DNA of 64,000 bases, from NCBI RefSeq assembly GCF_000770795.1, contig NZ_JRKJ01000009.1, positions 1 to 64,000 of the forward strand. The letters run 5' to 3'. The notes beneath the pieces were generated by a model. That model saw nothing but the letters and a program-made list of their open reading frames with translations, did no database searches and was not told the DNA's origin. Source of the stretch: Lysobacter dokdonensis DS-58. Its GTDB lineage: Bacteria; Pseudomonadota; Gammaproteobacteria; Xanthomonadales; Xanthomonadaceae. Positions within the stretch are counted from its first letter, which is position 1; each line of letters opens with the position of its first letter. Made by a program: the position numbers and the translations under genes. This document shows positions 33,864-44,188 of this stretch, in pieces.

Positions 33864-34571
33864 TCAGCTTCGACGGGGCTCGTCGTGCAGCAGCCCGCGC
33901 CAGACGGTGGGCCCCAACCCGGCCATCTTGCGCACGAAATCGAAGAAGCTCGTGTAGCGCCCGGGGAAGCGCCGCACCCGATAGAAATATTCGCCCACGA
34001 ACAGCCCGCCGACCAGCCCGTAATTGAGGAGGTTGGCGAACCACGACCAGGCGCGCTCGGACACCGTGACGGGCGGCGTGATGCCCAGGCTGTGCAGCAG
34101 GCCGCCCGGCACCGCGACCAGCGCGAGCAGGAAATTGCAGACCGCCAGGCCCGAAAGCACCGCGGCCCACGTCGCCGTCAGTGCGCGGGCGTATGCGCGC
34201 AGGTCCGCATCCAGTTGCGCGACCGGCACGCCGTCGATGGCCGACACCATGCGCGTGATCAGCGGCACGTGGCCCGCGCGCAGCGTGCGGCCGAAGGTCC
34301 ACGCCACGAGTGCGACGAACAGCGCCGGCACGAGCAACAACACCAGGTGCAGGTACGGCGATCCGGCGACGGTCACCAGGCCAACAATGGTGGCCGCGAG
34401 CACGATCCAGGCCCACGCGCGTCGGCGCAGGAGCGGTTCGAGCAGCACGAACACGGCCAGGTCGCCGAGCGCGATGGCGGCGAGCGACGGATCGTCGCGC
34501 AGGCTCGCCAGGTGCGCGAGCACGGGATAGGCCAGCGCCAGCGCCAGCCGCGCCAGCGGCGTGGCGTTCAA
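33864..34571 (-). CDS. COG4648-type membrane protein of the aryl polyene cluster
   Basis: The 235-residue protein has about six transmembrane helices, including 'IALGDLAVFVLLEPLL', 'AWIVLAATIVGLVTVAG' and 'LLLVPALFVALVAWTFG'. A C-terminal 'GLVGGLFVGEYFYRVRRFP' block is followed by a soluble tail. This family is a constant but uncharacterised member of aryl polyene clusters, often misannotated as a ketosynthase although it has no such fold. The start is TTG 34571, because its TTGA overlaps the acyl carrier protein stop, the same coupling style as elsewhere in the operon. Confidence 0.8.
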   Translation of the reverse strand: MNATPLARLALALAYPVLAHLASLRDDPSLAAIALGDLAVFVLLEPLLRRRAWAWIVLAATIVGLVTVAGSPYLHLVLLLVPALFVALVAWTFGRTLRAGHVPLITRMVSAIDGVPVAQLDADLRAYARALTATWAAVLSGLAVCNFLLALVAVPGGLLHSLGITPPVTVSERAWSWFANLLNYGLVGGLFVGEYFYRVRRFPGRYTSFFDFVRKMAGLGPTVWRGLLHDEPRRS

Positions 34572-34840
34572 GCGGTGGTGCGGTGTTGTTCGACGTGCGC
34601 CGACAGCGCGCGCAGCGACGCGAAGATGCGGCGGTTGGCGTCGTTGTCGGAACGCAGCTGGAAGCCGTACTGCTTCGAGATCGCGAGCGACAGCTCCAGC
34701 GCATCGATGGAATCCAGGCCCAGCCCGTCGTTGAACAGCGGCGCGTCCGGGTCGATCTGCGCGGCGTCGACGCCTTCGAGGTTCAGGCTTTCGACCAGCA
34801 ACTTGGCGAGGTCGGCTTCGGCGGGGCTCTGCGGGGACAT
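34568..34840 (-). CDS. Acyl carrier protein of the aryl polyene cluster
   Basis: The 90-residue acidic helical protein has the phosphopantetheine attachment site Ser44 in 'GLGLDSIDALEL'. It carries the aryl starter and the growing polyene as thioesters. It is the first gene of the eight-gene minus-strand pigment operon, with a TAGAAT box about 33 bases upstream. Many aryl polyene clusters have two carrier proteins, but only this one is visible here. It must be activated by a phosphopantetheinyl transferase; a candidate lies at 55452-56036. The Xanthomonas counterpart is XanC, but I do not assign the name from sequence alone. Confidence 0.88.
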   Translation of the reverse strand: MSPQSPAEADLAKLLVESLNLEGVDAAQIDPDAPLFNDGLGLDSIDALELSLAISKQYGFQLRSDNDANRRIFASLRALSAHVEQHRTTA

Positions 34841-34872
34841 CGGGATTCCGGGAAGTGCGGGATATGGCCCGC

Positions 34873-34919
34873 ATTCTAGCCGCGCGGCGGGGCTGCGCGG
34901 TTCTGGCGCGCGTTATGAT
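34873..34919. promoter_or_regulatory. Divergent promoter region between the two pigment operons
   Basis: TAGAAT on the minus strand (34878-34873) points to the acyl carrier protein operon. TATGAT on the plus strand (34914-34919) points to the second halogenase-like gene. The two boxes are 35 bp apart, so one regulator could control both operons. Confidence 0.5.
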
Positions 34920-34952
34920 GCGCGCAGCTTTTCTTCACGCCGACCCCATTGC

Positions 34953-36308
34953 ATGACGACGGACACAGCTTCTGCCCCTGACGCGTCCGTGAAGACGCTC
35001 GACGTGGATGTGTTGGTCGTGGGGGGCGGCCCGGCCGGCACCACCGCGGCCACGTTGCTGGCGCGGCGCGGCCATCGCGTTCTCCTGCTCGAGAAGTCGC
35101 GCCACCCGCGCTTCCACATCGGCGAATCGCTGCTGCCGATGAACCTGCCGATCCTCGAGCGCCTGGGCGTGCTCGACCAGGTGAAGGCGATCGGCACGTT
35201 CAAGCCCGGCGCCGAATTCCCGGTCGACGACGTCAACTTCAACACCTTCCGTTTCGAACGCGCGATCGACGCGCAGTTCGGCTACGCCTACCAGGTCAAG
35301 CGCGAGGAGTTCGACCAGCTCCTGTTCGCACACGCGAAGGCCAACGGCGTCGATGCGCGCGAAATGGTGAAGGTCGACCGCATCGGCTTCGGCGGCGACG
35401 GCCGCCCGAACGAAGCCTTCGCGACCGATGCCGACGGCAATGCGTTGCGCGTGCGCATGCGCTACCTGGTCGACGCCAGCGGCCGCGACACCCTGCTGGG
35501 CGCGCAGCTCAAGCTCAAGCAGAAGAACACGCTGCACCAGTCCGCCGCGATCTTCAGCCACTTCACGGGCGTCACGCGCCGTGATGGCGACGATGCGGGC
35601 AACATCACCGTGCAGCGGTTCTCGCACGGCTGGATGTGGCTGATCCCGCTGCGCGGCGATGTCATGAGCATCGGCGCGGTGTGTTTCCCCGACTATCTCA
35701 AGACGCGCCGCGGCGACAACGAGGCCTTCCTCATGCGCACGCTCGAATCCGAGCCGTCGGCATGGAACCGCATGGAAAACGCCGAGCGCGTCGCGCCCGT
35801 GCACGTCACCGGCAACTATTCGTATACCTGCACGCGCATGACCGGCCCGGGCTGGGTGATGGTGGGCGATGCGTACGCGTTCGTGGATCCGGTGTTCTCC
35901 TCGGGCGTGTACCTGGGCATGAACAGCGCCGAGCAGGCCGCCGACGTCGTCGACGGCGCACTGCGCGATGTGTCGCGCGAGAAGGCGCTGCAGGCCGCGA
36001 TGGTGGGCCGCCTCAAGCGCGGCCTGAAGCACTTCCAGTGGTTCATCTACCGCTTCAACACGCCCGTCATGCGCCACCTGTTCAACAATCCGCGCAACGT
36101 GTGGCAGGTGGAGCAGGCGGTGATCTCGATGCTGGCCGGCGATGTGTTCGACAATCGGAAGGTGCTGCGCCGCCTGCGCATCTTCCGCGCGATCTACGCC
36201 CTCACGGCACTGCAGCTCGCGCCGCAGGCGTTCCGGGGCTGGCTGAATCGCCGCCGCCAGGTCGGCGTCGACGTCAGCGGCGACACGCTGCAACCGGGCA
36301 ACCCGTGA
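34953..36308 (+). CDS. Flavin-dependent halogenase-like oxidoreductase of the aryl polyene cluster (second copy)
   Basis: The 451-residue FAD enzyme has 'VLVVGGGPAGTTAATLLARRG' as its Rossmann motif, 'RFHIGESLLP' in the flavin loop, and 'VMVGDAYAFVDPVFSSGV' as the second FAD motif. WxWxIP is present at residues 227-232 (W-M-W-L-I-P), and a Lys at residue 84 ('TFKPGAEF') lies near the position of the catalytic Lys in flavin halogenases. It is clearly divergent from the copy at 25521. Together they could set two bromines, or one may oxidise rather than halogenate. The gene is translationally coupled to xanB2, whose GTG overlaps its stop by four bases. Confidence 0.82.
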   Translation: MTTDTASAPDASVKTLDVDVLVVGGGPAGTTAATLLARRGHRVLLLEKSRHPRFHIGESLLPMNLPILERLGVLDQVKAIGTFKPGAEFPVDDVNFNTFRFERAIDAQFGYAYQVKREEFDQLLFAHAKANGVDAREMVKVDRIGFGGDGRPNEAFATDADGNALRVRMRYLVDASGRDTLLGAQLKLKQKNTLHQSAAIFSHFTGVTRRDGDDAGNITVQRFSHGWMWLIPLRGDVMSIGAVCFPDYLKTRRGDNEAFLMRTLESEPSAWNRMENAERVAPVHVTGNYSYTCTRMTGPGWVMVGDAYAFVDPVFSSGVYLGMNSAEQAADVVDGALRDVSREKALQAAMVGRLKRGLKHFQWFIYRFNTPVMRHLFNNPRNVWQVEQAVISMLAGDVFDNRKVLRRLRIFRAIYALTALQLAPQAFRGWLNRRRQVGVDVSGDTLQPGNP

Positions 36309-37303
36309 GCGCAGTCCGCCCCCTCGCGCACGCGCCGCAGATGCGCGTCGACTACGTCGACGATGCGGGCGCCGCGTCGCTCGATGCGTTGCTCGCGCAC
36401 TCCGACACGCTGGCGGTGTTCGGCTTCGGCAGCGGTGCGCCGGAACGCGACGACCCGCGCTACCTGCGCGTGCCGTTGCAACCGCATGGTGCGGCGCCGT
36501 TCGAGGTGTGGCGCACGCCGGGCCCGGTGAACGTCGGCCGGCAGGGCGCGTTGCGCTTCGCCGAATCGGACACCCTGCAGTTCGGCTGGATCGAAATCCC
36601 CGAAGGCGACGGGGGCCTGGAATCGGCCAGCGCGCGCGCCTATGCCAATCTGTCCGCATTCGTGCGCACGCGCGGCTTCCCGCACCTGCTGCGCAGCTGG
36701 AACTACCTCGACGCGATCACCCTCGGCGACGCCGACGAAGAGCGCTATCGCCGTTTCTGCGTCGGCCGCGCCACGGGATTGGGCACGGTCGTCGCGGGCA
36801 CGTTGCCTGCGGCCACCGCCATCGGGCGTTGCGATGGCGTGCGTACCCTGCAGGTGTACTGGCTCGCCGCGCGCGTGCCGGGGACGCCCGTCGAGAATCC
36901 GCGACAGGTCAGCGCGTATCGCTACCCGCGCCAGTACGGCCCGCAGCCGCCGAGTTTCGCGCGCGCGATGGTGCCGCCCACCGCGGAGATGCCGCTGCTG
37001 CTTTCGGGCACCGCGAGCGTGGTCGGGCACGAGTCGCGCCACCACGATTGCATCGAATCGCAACTGGCCGAAACCTTCGCCAACTTCGAGAGCCTCATCG
37101 CTGCCGCGCGCAGCGTGCGGCCGGAGTTGCCGGCGCGCTTCGGCCCCGATTCGCGGCTGAAGGTGTACGTGCGCGACGCCGACGCGCTGCCGCGCATCGA
37201 ACAGGCATTGGCTGCACACCTCGACCCGTCCGTGCCGCGCGTGCTGTTGCACGCGGCGGTCTGCCGGCGGGAATTGCGCGTCGAAATCGACGGCGTCCTC
37301 TGA
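36305..37303 (+). CDS. xanB2: XanB2-type chorismatase (3-/4-hydroxybenzoate synthase)
   Basis: The 332-residue protein matches the Hyg5/FkbO chorismatase family. It has an N-terminal 'TLAVFGFGSGAP' strand-turn, 'RSWNYLDAIT' in the middle, 'QVSAYRYPRQYGPQPPSFARA' around the active site and 'LLLSGTASVVGHES'. In Xanthomonas, XanB2 converts chorismate to 3-hydroxybenzoate, the precursor of the xanthomonadin aryl head, and to 4-hydroxybenzoate for ubiquinone. The GTG start overlaps the flavoprotein stop. aroE, which makes the shikimate needed for chorismate, is 3.7 kb downstream. This gene is the strongest single marker that the cluster makes a xanthomonadin-type pigment. Confidence 0.92.
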   Translation: MSAVRPLAHAPQMRVDYVDDAGAASLDALLAHSDTLAVFGFGSGAPERDDPRYLRVPLQPHGAAPFEVWRTPGPVNVGRQGALRFAESDTLQFGWIEIPEGDGGLESASARAYANLSAFVRTRGFPHLLRSWNYLDAITLGDADEERYRRFCVGRATGLGTVVAGTLPAATAIGRCDGVRTLQVYWLAARVPGTPVENPRQVSAYRYPRQYGPQPPSFARAMVPPTAEMPLLLSGTASVVGHESRHHDCIESQLAETFANFESLIAAARSVRPELPARFGPDSRLKVYVRDADALPRIEQALAAHLDPSVPRVLLHAAVCRRELRVEIDGVL

Positions 37304-37325
37304 ACGTTTCCAACGGAGCACAACG

Positions 37326-37574
37326 ATGGGTCTGATCAGCCTGGTGTGGGGCATCGTCGCGATGGTCTTCATGTGCATCGCGCTCATTCCCTTGCTCGGG
37401 ATCGCGAACTGGCTGGTGATCCCCTTCGCCGCCGTCGGCGCGGTCATCGGCGCGATCGGCGTGATGCTCAGTGGCAGCGGGAAGAACGGCCGCGCGAAGG
37501 CCGGCCTGGTCCTCAACGGCATCGTCATCGTGGTCGCGGTCGCGCGGCTGCACCTGGGCGGCGGAATCATTTGA
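37326..37574 (+). CDS. Small two-helix membrane protein
   Basis: The 82-residue protein consists of two or three hydrophobic helices: 'LISLVWGIVAMVFMCIALIPLLG', 'AAVGAVIGAIGVMLSG' with glycine-zipper spacing, and a C-terminal 'IVIVVAVARL'. They are joined by a short basic loop 'GKNGRAKAG'. GGAG precedes the ATG, and the gene follows xanB2 by 22 bp, so it probably rides on the same message. The family is not one I can name; it resembles small DUF4190-like inner membrane proteins. Whether it takes part in pigment synthesis is unknown. Confidence 0.75.
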   Translation: MGLISLVWGIVAMVFMCIALIPLLGIANWLVIPFAAVGAVIGAIGVMLSGSGKNGRAKAGLVLNGIVIVVAVARLHLGGGII

Positions 37575-37907
37575 TCCGTGTGGTTGCACCGCCTGAATGG
37601 GTGAGACGCAGTTCACACTTTGACCGCTCGTCCCTGTAAATCAACCGTTGGTCAGCGCGCAAGCGTTAGGCCCATGTGATGTGCGGCCTACGAGCCGCGC
37701 CCTGCCTCATCGGCTCGATGTGAACGCGCGGGGCGCGTGCTGCATTGCGACATGTGGCCGCTCTGCGCACGCGCGCATCCTGCGCTCGGCCGTTCGATCC
37801 AGCGACAGCACCGCACGGCCTCCGAGTTTTCGGATTTCGCCACCGGCATCCCGTTCCGCCGGTGGCGCGCCTGTCGCACTTCAGGACGAACGAGAGGGGT
37901 CTCCACG
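37575..37907 (+). other. 333-base gene-free stretch with structured leader
   Basis: No convincing coding sequence is present. The first 100 bases are less GC-rich than their surroundings and hold an isolated TTGACC (37620-37625) without a well-spaced -10. The last 90 bases form two adjacent hairpins just before the next gene, listed separately. No tRNA or intrinsic terminator is visible. Confidence 0.6.
37821..37867 (+). promoter_or_regulatory. Tandem hairpins in the leader of the secreted-peptidase operon
   Basis: TCCGA/TCGGA (37821-37834) is followed at once by a perfect ten-pair stem, CGCCACCGGC (37838-37847) with GCCGGTGGCG (37858-37867), around a ten-base loop. The second stem ends 40 bases before the ATG at 37908 and has no T tract, so it looks like an mRNA-leader structure, not a terminator. 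Confidence 0.5.
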
Positions 37908-38244
37908 ATGAAAAAGGCAACCCTGGTGTTGGCCAGCATGGTGCTGGTCGGCGCTACCGCTGCAGCGCACGCAGCGAAACCGCAAGACGATTCGACGCCC
38001 GAGCAACGGAGCGCCAAGGCCGAATCGATGAAGGCCAAGCGCCACGCGTTCAAGGCCACGCAACCGCGCACGATGTCGCAGGCCAACGCCACGCAGGTTC
38101 GCAAGCCCGGCGGCGCCGTCGCCGTGCGCGTGCCGGAAGAACTGTGGTCCACGATGGCCGTGCAGCGCGATGCGAACGGCAACCTGCGGGTCATCGAGAC
38201 CGACGGCACCGCGGCCCCCGCCGCCACGACGGAGGGCCTGCCCA

Positions 38245-38252
<8 letters not shown>
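37908..38252 (+). CDS. Small exported protein coupled to the PA-domain peptidase
   Basis: The 114-residue protein has a signal peptide ('LVLASMVLVGATAAAHA', cleavage before AKPQDD). The mature part is about 90 residues, rich in Lys, Gln and Ala at first ('AESMKAKRHAFKA'). A compact segment 'AVRVPEELWSTMAVQRDANGNLRVIETDG' ends it. No catalytic motif is visible. The ATG of the peptidase lies eight bases inside this gene, so the two are translationally coupled. A role as inhibitor, propeptide-like partner or secretion helper is only a guess. The ribosome binding site is G-rich (GAGAGGGG). Confidence 0.8.
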
Positions 38253-40907
<2,655 letters not shown>

Positions 40908-40910
40908 TGA

Positions 40911-40934
40911 ACACGCCGCCTAGATGCGGCGTGT
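40911..40934 (+). other. Nine-pair hairpin between hemB and aroE
   Basis: ACACGCCGC (40911-40919) and GCGGCGTGT (40926-40934) pair around a six-base loop directly after the hemB stop. There is no T run, so it may protect the mRNA end, act with Rho, or form a weak attenuator before aroE. Confidence 0.5.
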
Positions 40935-41040
40935 GAGACCCTCGCCACACGTGGCCAAGTCTGGCCGCGCGCCGGGCGGGCTCCCGTTGAACGGAACAGC
41001 CCACCCGGCCAGGCGGGGCGCCGACTCGAGGGAATCCGTG

Positions 41041-41883
41041 ATGAGCAAGCACTTCGCGGTGTTCGGCCACCCGGTCGCGCACTCGCTGTCCCCGAAGATC
41101 CATGCGGCCTTCGGCCGCCAGACCGGCATCCCGGTCGACTACCGCGCCATCGACGCCGAGCCCGGCCAGTTCACCCATGCGCTCTCCGACTTCATCGCAA
41201 TGGGCGGCGTCGGCGCGAACGTGACACTGCCGCTCAAGCAAGTGGCCTTCACCCTCTGCGACGACCTCACCGAACGCGCGCGGCGCGCGGGCGCGGTCAA
41301 CACGCTCGTGCGCAACGGCGATACCTGGCACGGCGACAACACCGACGGCGCGGGGCTGGTCCGCGACCTCACCGATCGGCATGCGCTCGACCTGCGTTCG
41401 CGGCGCACGTTGCTGCTCGGCGCAGGCGGAGGCGCGCGCGGCGTGGCGCCGGCCTTGCTCGATGCGGGGATCGGCGACCTGTACATCGTCAACCGCACGG
41501 CGCAGCGCAGCGACGCGCTCGCCGACGCGCTCGGCGAACCGGGCCGCGTGCATCCGCGCTATCTCAACGACCTGCTCTCGCTCGGCGAGTTCGACCTGAT
41601 CGTCAATGCGACGTCCGCGGCGCGCGACGGCCAGATGCCGCAACTGCCGCGCAGCATCGTCGGCCCGCGGTGCGCGGCCGTCGACCTGAATTACGGCGAG
41701 GCGGCGATCCCGTTCCTCGCGTGGGCGCGGGCGGCCGGGTGCCGCGATGTCGTCGATGGCCTGGGCATGCTGGTCGAGCAGGCGGCGGAGAGTTTCGCGC
41801 GCTGGCACGGCGTGCGGCCGGAAACCGACGCGGTGTACGAGATGCTGCGCTCGCACCACGACGCGCTGGTGACGGCCGACTAG
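41041..41883 (+). CDS. aroE: Shikimate dehydrogenase
   Basis: The 280-residue enzyme reduces 3-dehydroshikimate to shikimate with NADPH. Substrate-binding '[15 protein letters not shown]' with its two Ser lies at the N-terminus. The catalytic Lys is in '[15 protein letters not shown]' and Asp in '[12 protein letters not shown]'. The nucleotide loop '[16 protein letters not shown]' and NADP-selecting 'VNRTAQR' follow. It starts at ATG 41041 with GAGGGAAT upstream. Mutants of the Xanthomonas oryzae aroE are reported to be defective in xanthomonadin, and here it sits close to xanB2, which drains the chorismate it helps make. Its stop overlaps the convergent DUF58 gene by four bases. Confidence 0.95.
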   Translation: MSKHFAVFGHPVAHSLSPKIHAAFGRQTGIPVDYRAIDAEPGQFTHALSDFIAMGGVGANVTLPLKQVAFTLCDDLTERARRAGAVNTLVRNGDTWHGDNTDGAGLVRDLTDRHALDLRSRRTLLLGAGGGARGVAPALLDAGIGDLYIVNRTAQRSDALADALGEPGRVHPRYLNDLLSLGEFDLIVNATSAARDGQMPQLPRSIVGPRCAAVDLNYGEAAIPFLAWARAAGCRDVVDGLGMLVEQAAESFARWHGVRPETDAVYEMLRSHHDALVTAD

Positions 41884-43181
41884 AGCGCGCCGTCCCGCTT
41901 GATCGCCAGGTAGCGCTCGACGAGCGCACCGGGCAACTGTTCGCATGTCACGTCCAGCACCTGCACGTGCTGGCTGCGCAATGCATCGTGCGCGGCCTTG
42001 CGCTGTTCGAGATAGCGCGCGACGGCGGCGGCGCGCACCGCGCCCTGCAGGTCGTCGGTCGTCGATTCCAGCGCGGCGTCGAGCGCTTCCTCGCGCAGGC
42101 TTGCGACGACGACGCGATGCCGTCGTTGCAACATGCGTACCGCCGCGAGCAGATCATCGATGTCCTCGTCGCGCAGGTTGGTCACCAGCATCACCAGCCC
42201 GCGGCGCGATTGGCGCGTGGCGAGTTCCGATGCGGCGGCCAGGTAATCGGTGGCCACCGGGCGCGGCTGCACGTCGTAGGTCGCCTGCAAGAGCGTGTCG
42301 ATCGCGCCCATGCCGCGTTGCGGCGCGACGAAGCGCTGGTCGCCGCCGGTCGCGAGCAGGCCGACCGCGTCGCCCTGGCGCAGCGCGACGTAGGACACGA
42401 CGAGCGCGGCGTCGAGCACGCGGTCGAAGTGCGTGAGTTCGCCGTCGCGCGCGAGCATGCGGCGGCCGGTGTCCATCACCACGATGAGCTGCTGGTTGCG
42501 CTCATCCTGGTATTCGCGCGAGATCAGGCGGCGCATGCGCGAGGTCGCCTTCCAGTCCACCTGGCGCAGGCTGTCGCCGACGCGGTAATCACGCATCTGG
42601 TGGAAGTCGGTGCCTTCGCCGCGGCGGCGCTTGATGTGCGCGCCCATCAGGCGCGAGGCCTGCTCGGCGCTCAGCAACGCCAGGCGCGTGAGCGGCGCGA
42701 AGTTCGGGAACACGCGCACCGAACGCGCGGTGCCCGCGACCAACGCGCGGCGCCACAGGCGCCACGGCGAATGCAAACGCACGTGCACGCCATCGAAGGC
42801 GTGGTCGCCGCGTTCGATCGGCTTGATCGTGTAGCCGAACGTCGCGCTCGTGCCCGGTTGCAGGTCCAGCGTGCGCGGCAGGCCGGTCGTGGCCCATGCA
42901 CCCGGATGCAGGTCGTGCACGTCCAGGCGCAACGGCGCAGCGCCACCGTCGATCTGCAATTGCACTTCGCGTTCCACGCCGAGCGGCAGCGCATCGGGGA
43001 TGTGCCGCACGATGTCGGGCACGGCGCGGCGGCGCAAGCGCCATGCATCGATCGCGAGCACGATGAACAACGCAACGCCCACCAGCGTCCACGCCGACGC
43101 CGGCAGGAGCGACGCACTCACCAGTGCGCCGACGAGCGCCCAGGCGAAGAGCGCCCACAGCAGGGGCGGTGCGGGCCTCAC
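41880..43181 (-). CDS. DUF58 domain protein of the MoxR operon
   Basis: The 433-residue protein starts with GTG 43181, which overlaps the moxR stop (GTGA). Two N-terminal membrane helices (about residues 7-45) anchor it. The DUF58 signature is '[18 protein letters not shown]', followed by '[11 protein letters not shown]'. A VWA-like fold follows, with '[11 protein letters not shown]' at the metal-site position. Proteins of this family work with MoxR ATPases in maturing or checking envelope proteins; the mechanism is not settled. The D-x-S of a true MIDAS is replaced by D-T-G, so metal binding is uncertain. It is the last gene of a seven-gene operon. Confidence 0.88.
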   Translation of the reverse strand: MRPAPPLLWALFAWALVGALVSASLLPASAWTLVGVALFIVLAIDAWRLRRRAVPDIVRHIPDALPLGVEREVQLQIDGGAAPLRLDVHDLHPGAWATTGLPRTLDLQPGTSATFGYTIKPIERGDHAFDGVHVRLHSPWRLWRRALVAGTARSVRVFPNFAPLTRLALLSAEQASRLMGAHIKRRRGEGTDFHQMRDYRVGDSLRQVDWKATSRMRRLISREYQDERNQQLIVVMDTGRRMLARDGELTHFDRVLDAALVVSYVALRQGDAVGLLATGGDQRFVAPQRGMGAIDTLLQATYDVQPRPVATDYLAAASELATRQSRRGLVMLVTNLRDEDIDDLLAAVRMLQRRHRVVVASLREEALDAALESTTDDLQGAVRAAAVARYLEQRKAAHDALRSQHVQVLDVTCEQLPGALVERYLAIKRDGAL

Positions 43182-44188
43182 TGGCGCGGCGCTTCCACCT
43201 TGGCGAGCAGCGCGTGCAGCACGTCGTCCGGCGACTGGCCTTCGATCTGCAGTTCCGGCGCGAGCGCGATGCGATGGCGCAAGGCGGGTTTCGCGATTTC
43301 GCGGATGTCGTCGGGCGTGACGAAATCGCGGCCGGCGAGCACGGCCTGCGCGCGCGCGGTGCGCACCAGCGCGATGCTGCCGCGCGGGCCGGCGCCGAGC
43401 GCGATGCCCGGCCATTTGCGTGTCGCGGCGACCACGCGCACGACGTAATCGATCACCGCCGCATCCACGCGCACCGCGGCGGTACCCAGTTGCAGGCGGA
43501 CGATGTCGCCGTCGGCCAGCACGCGCTGCACGCTGGCCAGGTCGAAGTCGGCGGCCATGCGCCCCTCGCTCACGGCGGCGACCATGCGCTTTTCGTCGGC
43601 CAGGCTCGGGTAGCCGATCAGCAGTTTCAGCAGGAAGCGATCGAGCTGCGCTTCGGGCAGCGGATACGTGCCTTCCAGCTCCAGCGGGTTCTGCGTGGCC
43701 AGTGTCATGAACGGCGGCGCGAGCGGGAAACTCTGGCCTTCGATGGTGACCTGTTGTTCCTGCATCGCTTCGAGCAGCGCCGACTGCGTCTTCGCCGGCG
43801 CGCGATTGATTTCGTCGGCGAGCAGCAGGTTGGTGAACACCGGGCCGCGGCGCACCTGGAAGCGTTCGGTCTTCGGGTCGTAGACCGCGTGGCCGCTGAT
43901 GTCGCTCGGCATCAGGTCCGGCGTGAACTGCACGCGCGCGTGATTGCAGCCGAGCGCCTGCGCCAGTGCGCGCACGAGCAGCGTCTTGCCCAGGCCCGGC
44001 ACGCCTTCGAGCAGCACGTGCCCGCCGGCCAGCAACGCGACGATCACCTGGTCGAGCACGGCGTCCTGGCCGATGAAGGCCTTGGCGACTTCATCGCGGA
44101 TGGCGGCGGCCTGCGCGACGAGTGCCTCGCCGGTGATCGCGTTGGAAGGAACAACCGGCGCGGAAGCCGGCGTGGCGATGTCGTTCAT
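43178..44188 (-). CDS. MoxR-family AAA+ ATPase
   Basis: The 336-residue chaperone-like ATPase has Walker A in 'LLEGVPGLGKTLLVRALA', Walker B in 'LLLADEINRAPAKTQ' and sensor 1 in 'FMTLATQNPLELEGTYPLPEAQLDRF'. A C-terminal AAA lid (AAA_lid_2) ends with 'DDVLHALLAKVE'. MoxR proteins typically act with VWA/DUF58 partners, encoded by the next gene, to insert cofactors or remodel substrates. The start ATG 44188 overlaps the upstream DUF4350 stop by four bases and the stop overlaps the DUF58 start, so stoichiometric translation is likely. Length is normal for the family. Confidence 0.94.
   Translation of the reverse strand: MNDIATPASAPVVPSNAITGEALVAQAAAIRDEVAKAFIGQDAVLDQVIVALLAGGHVLLEGVPGLGKTLLVRALAQALGCNHARVQFTPDLMPSDISGHAVYDPKTERFQVRRGPVFTNLLLADEINRAPAKTQSALLEAMQEQQVTIEGQSFPLAPPFMTLATQNPLELEGTYPLPEAQLDRFLLKLLIGYPSLADEKRMVAAVSEGRMAADFDLASVQRVLADGDIVRLQLGTAAVRVDAAVIDYVVRVVAATRKWPGIALGAGPRGSIALVRTARAQAVLAGRDFVTPDDIREIAKPALRHRIALAPELQIEGQSPDDVLHALLAKVEAPRQ

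Noticed and set aside
33864-34571. Annotation of the COG4648-type membrane protein as a ketosynthase
   Set aside because: The protein is a multi-helix membrane protein with no Cys-His-His motifs or thiolase fold; that name is an annotation habit from its cluster.
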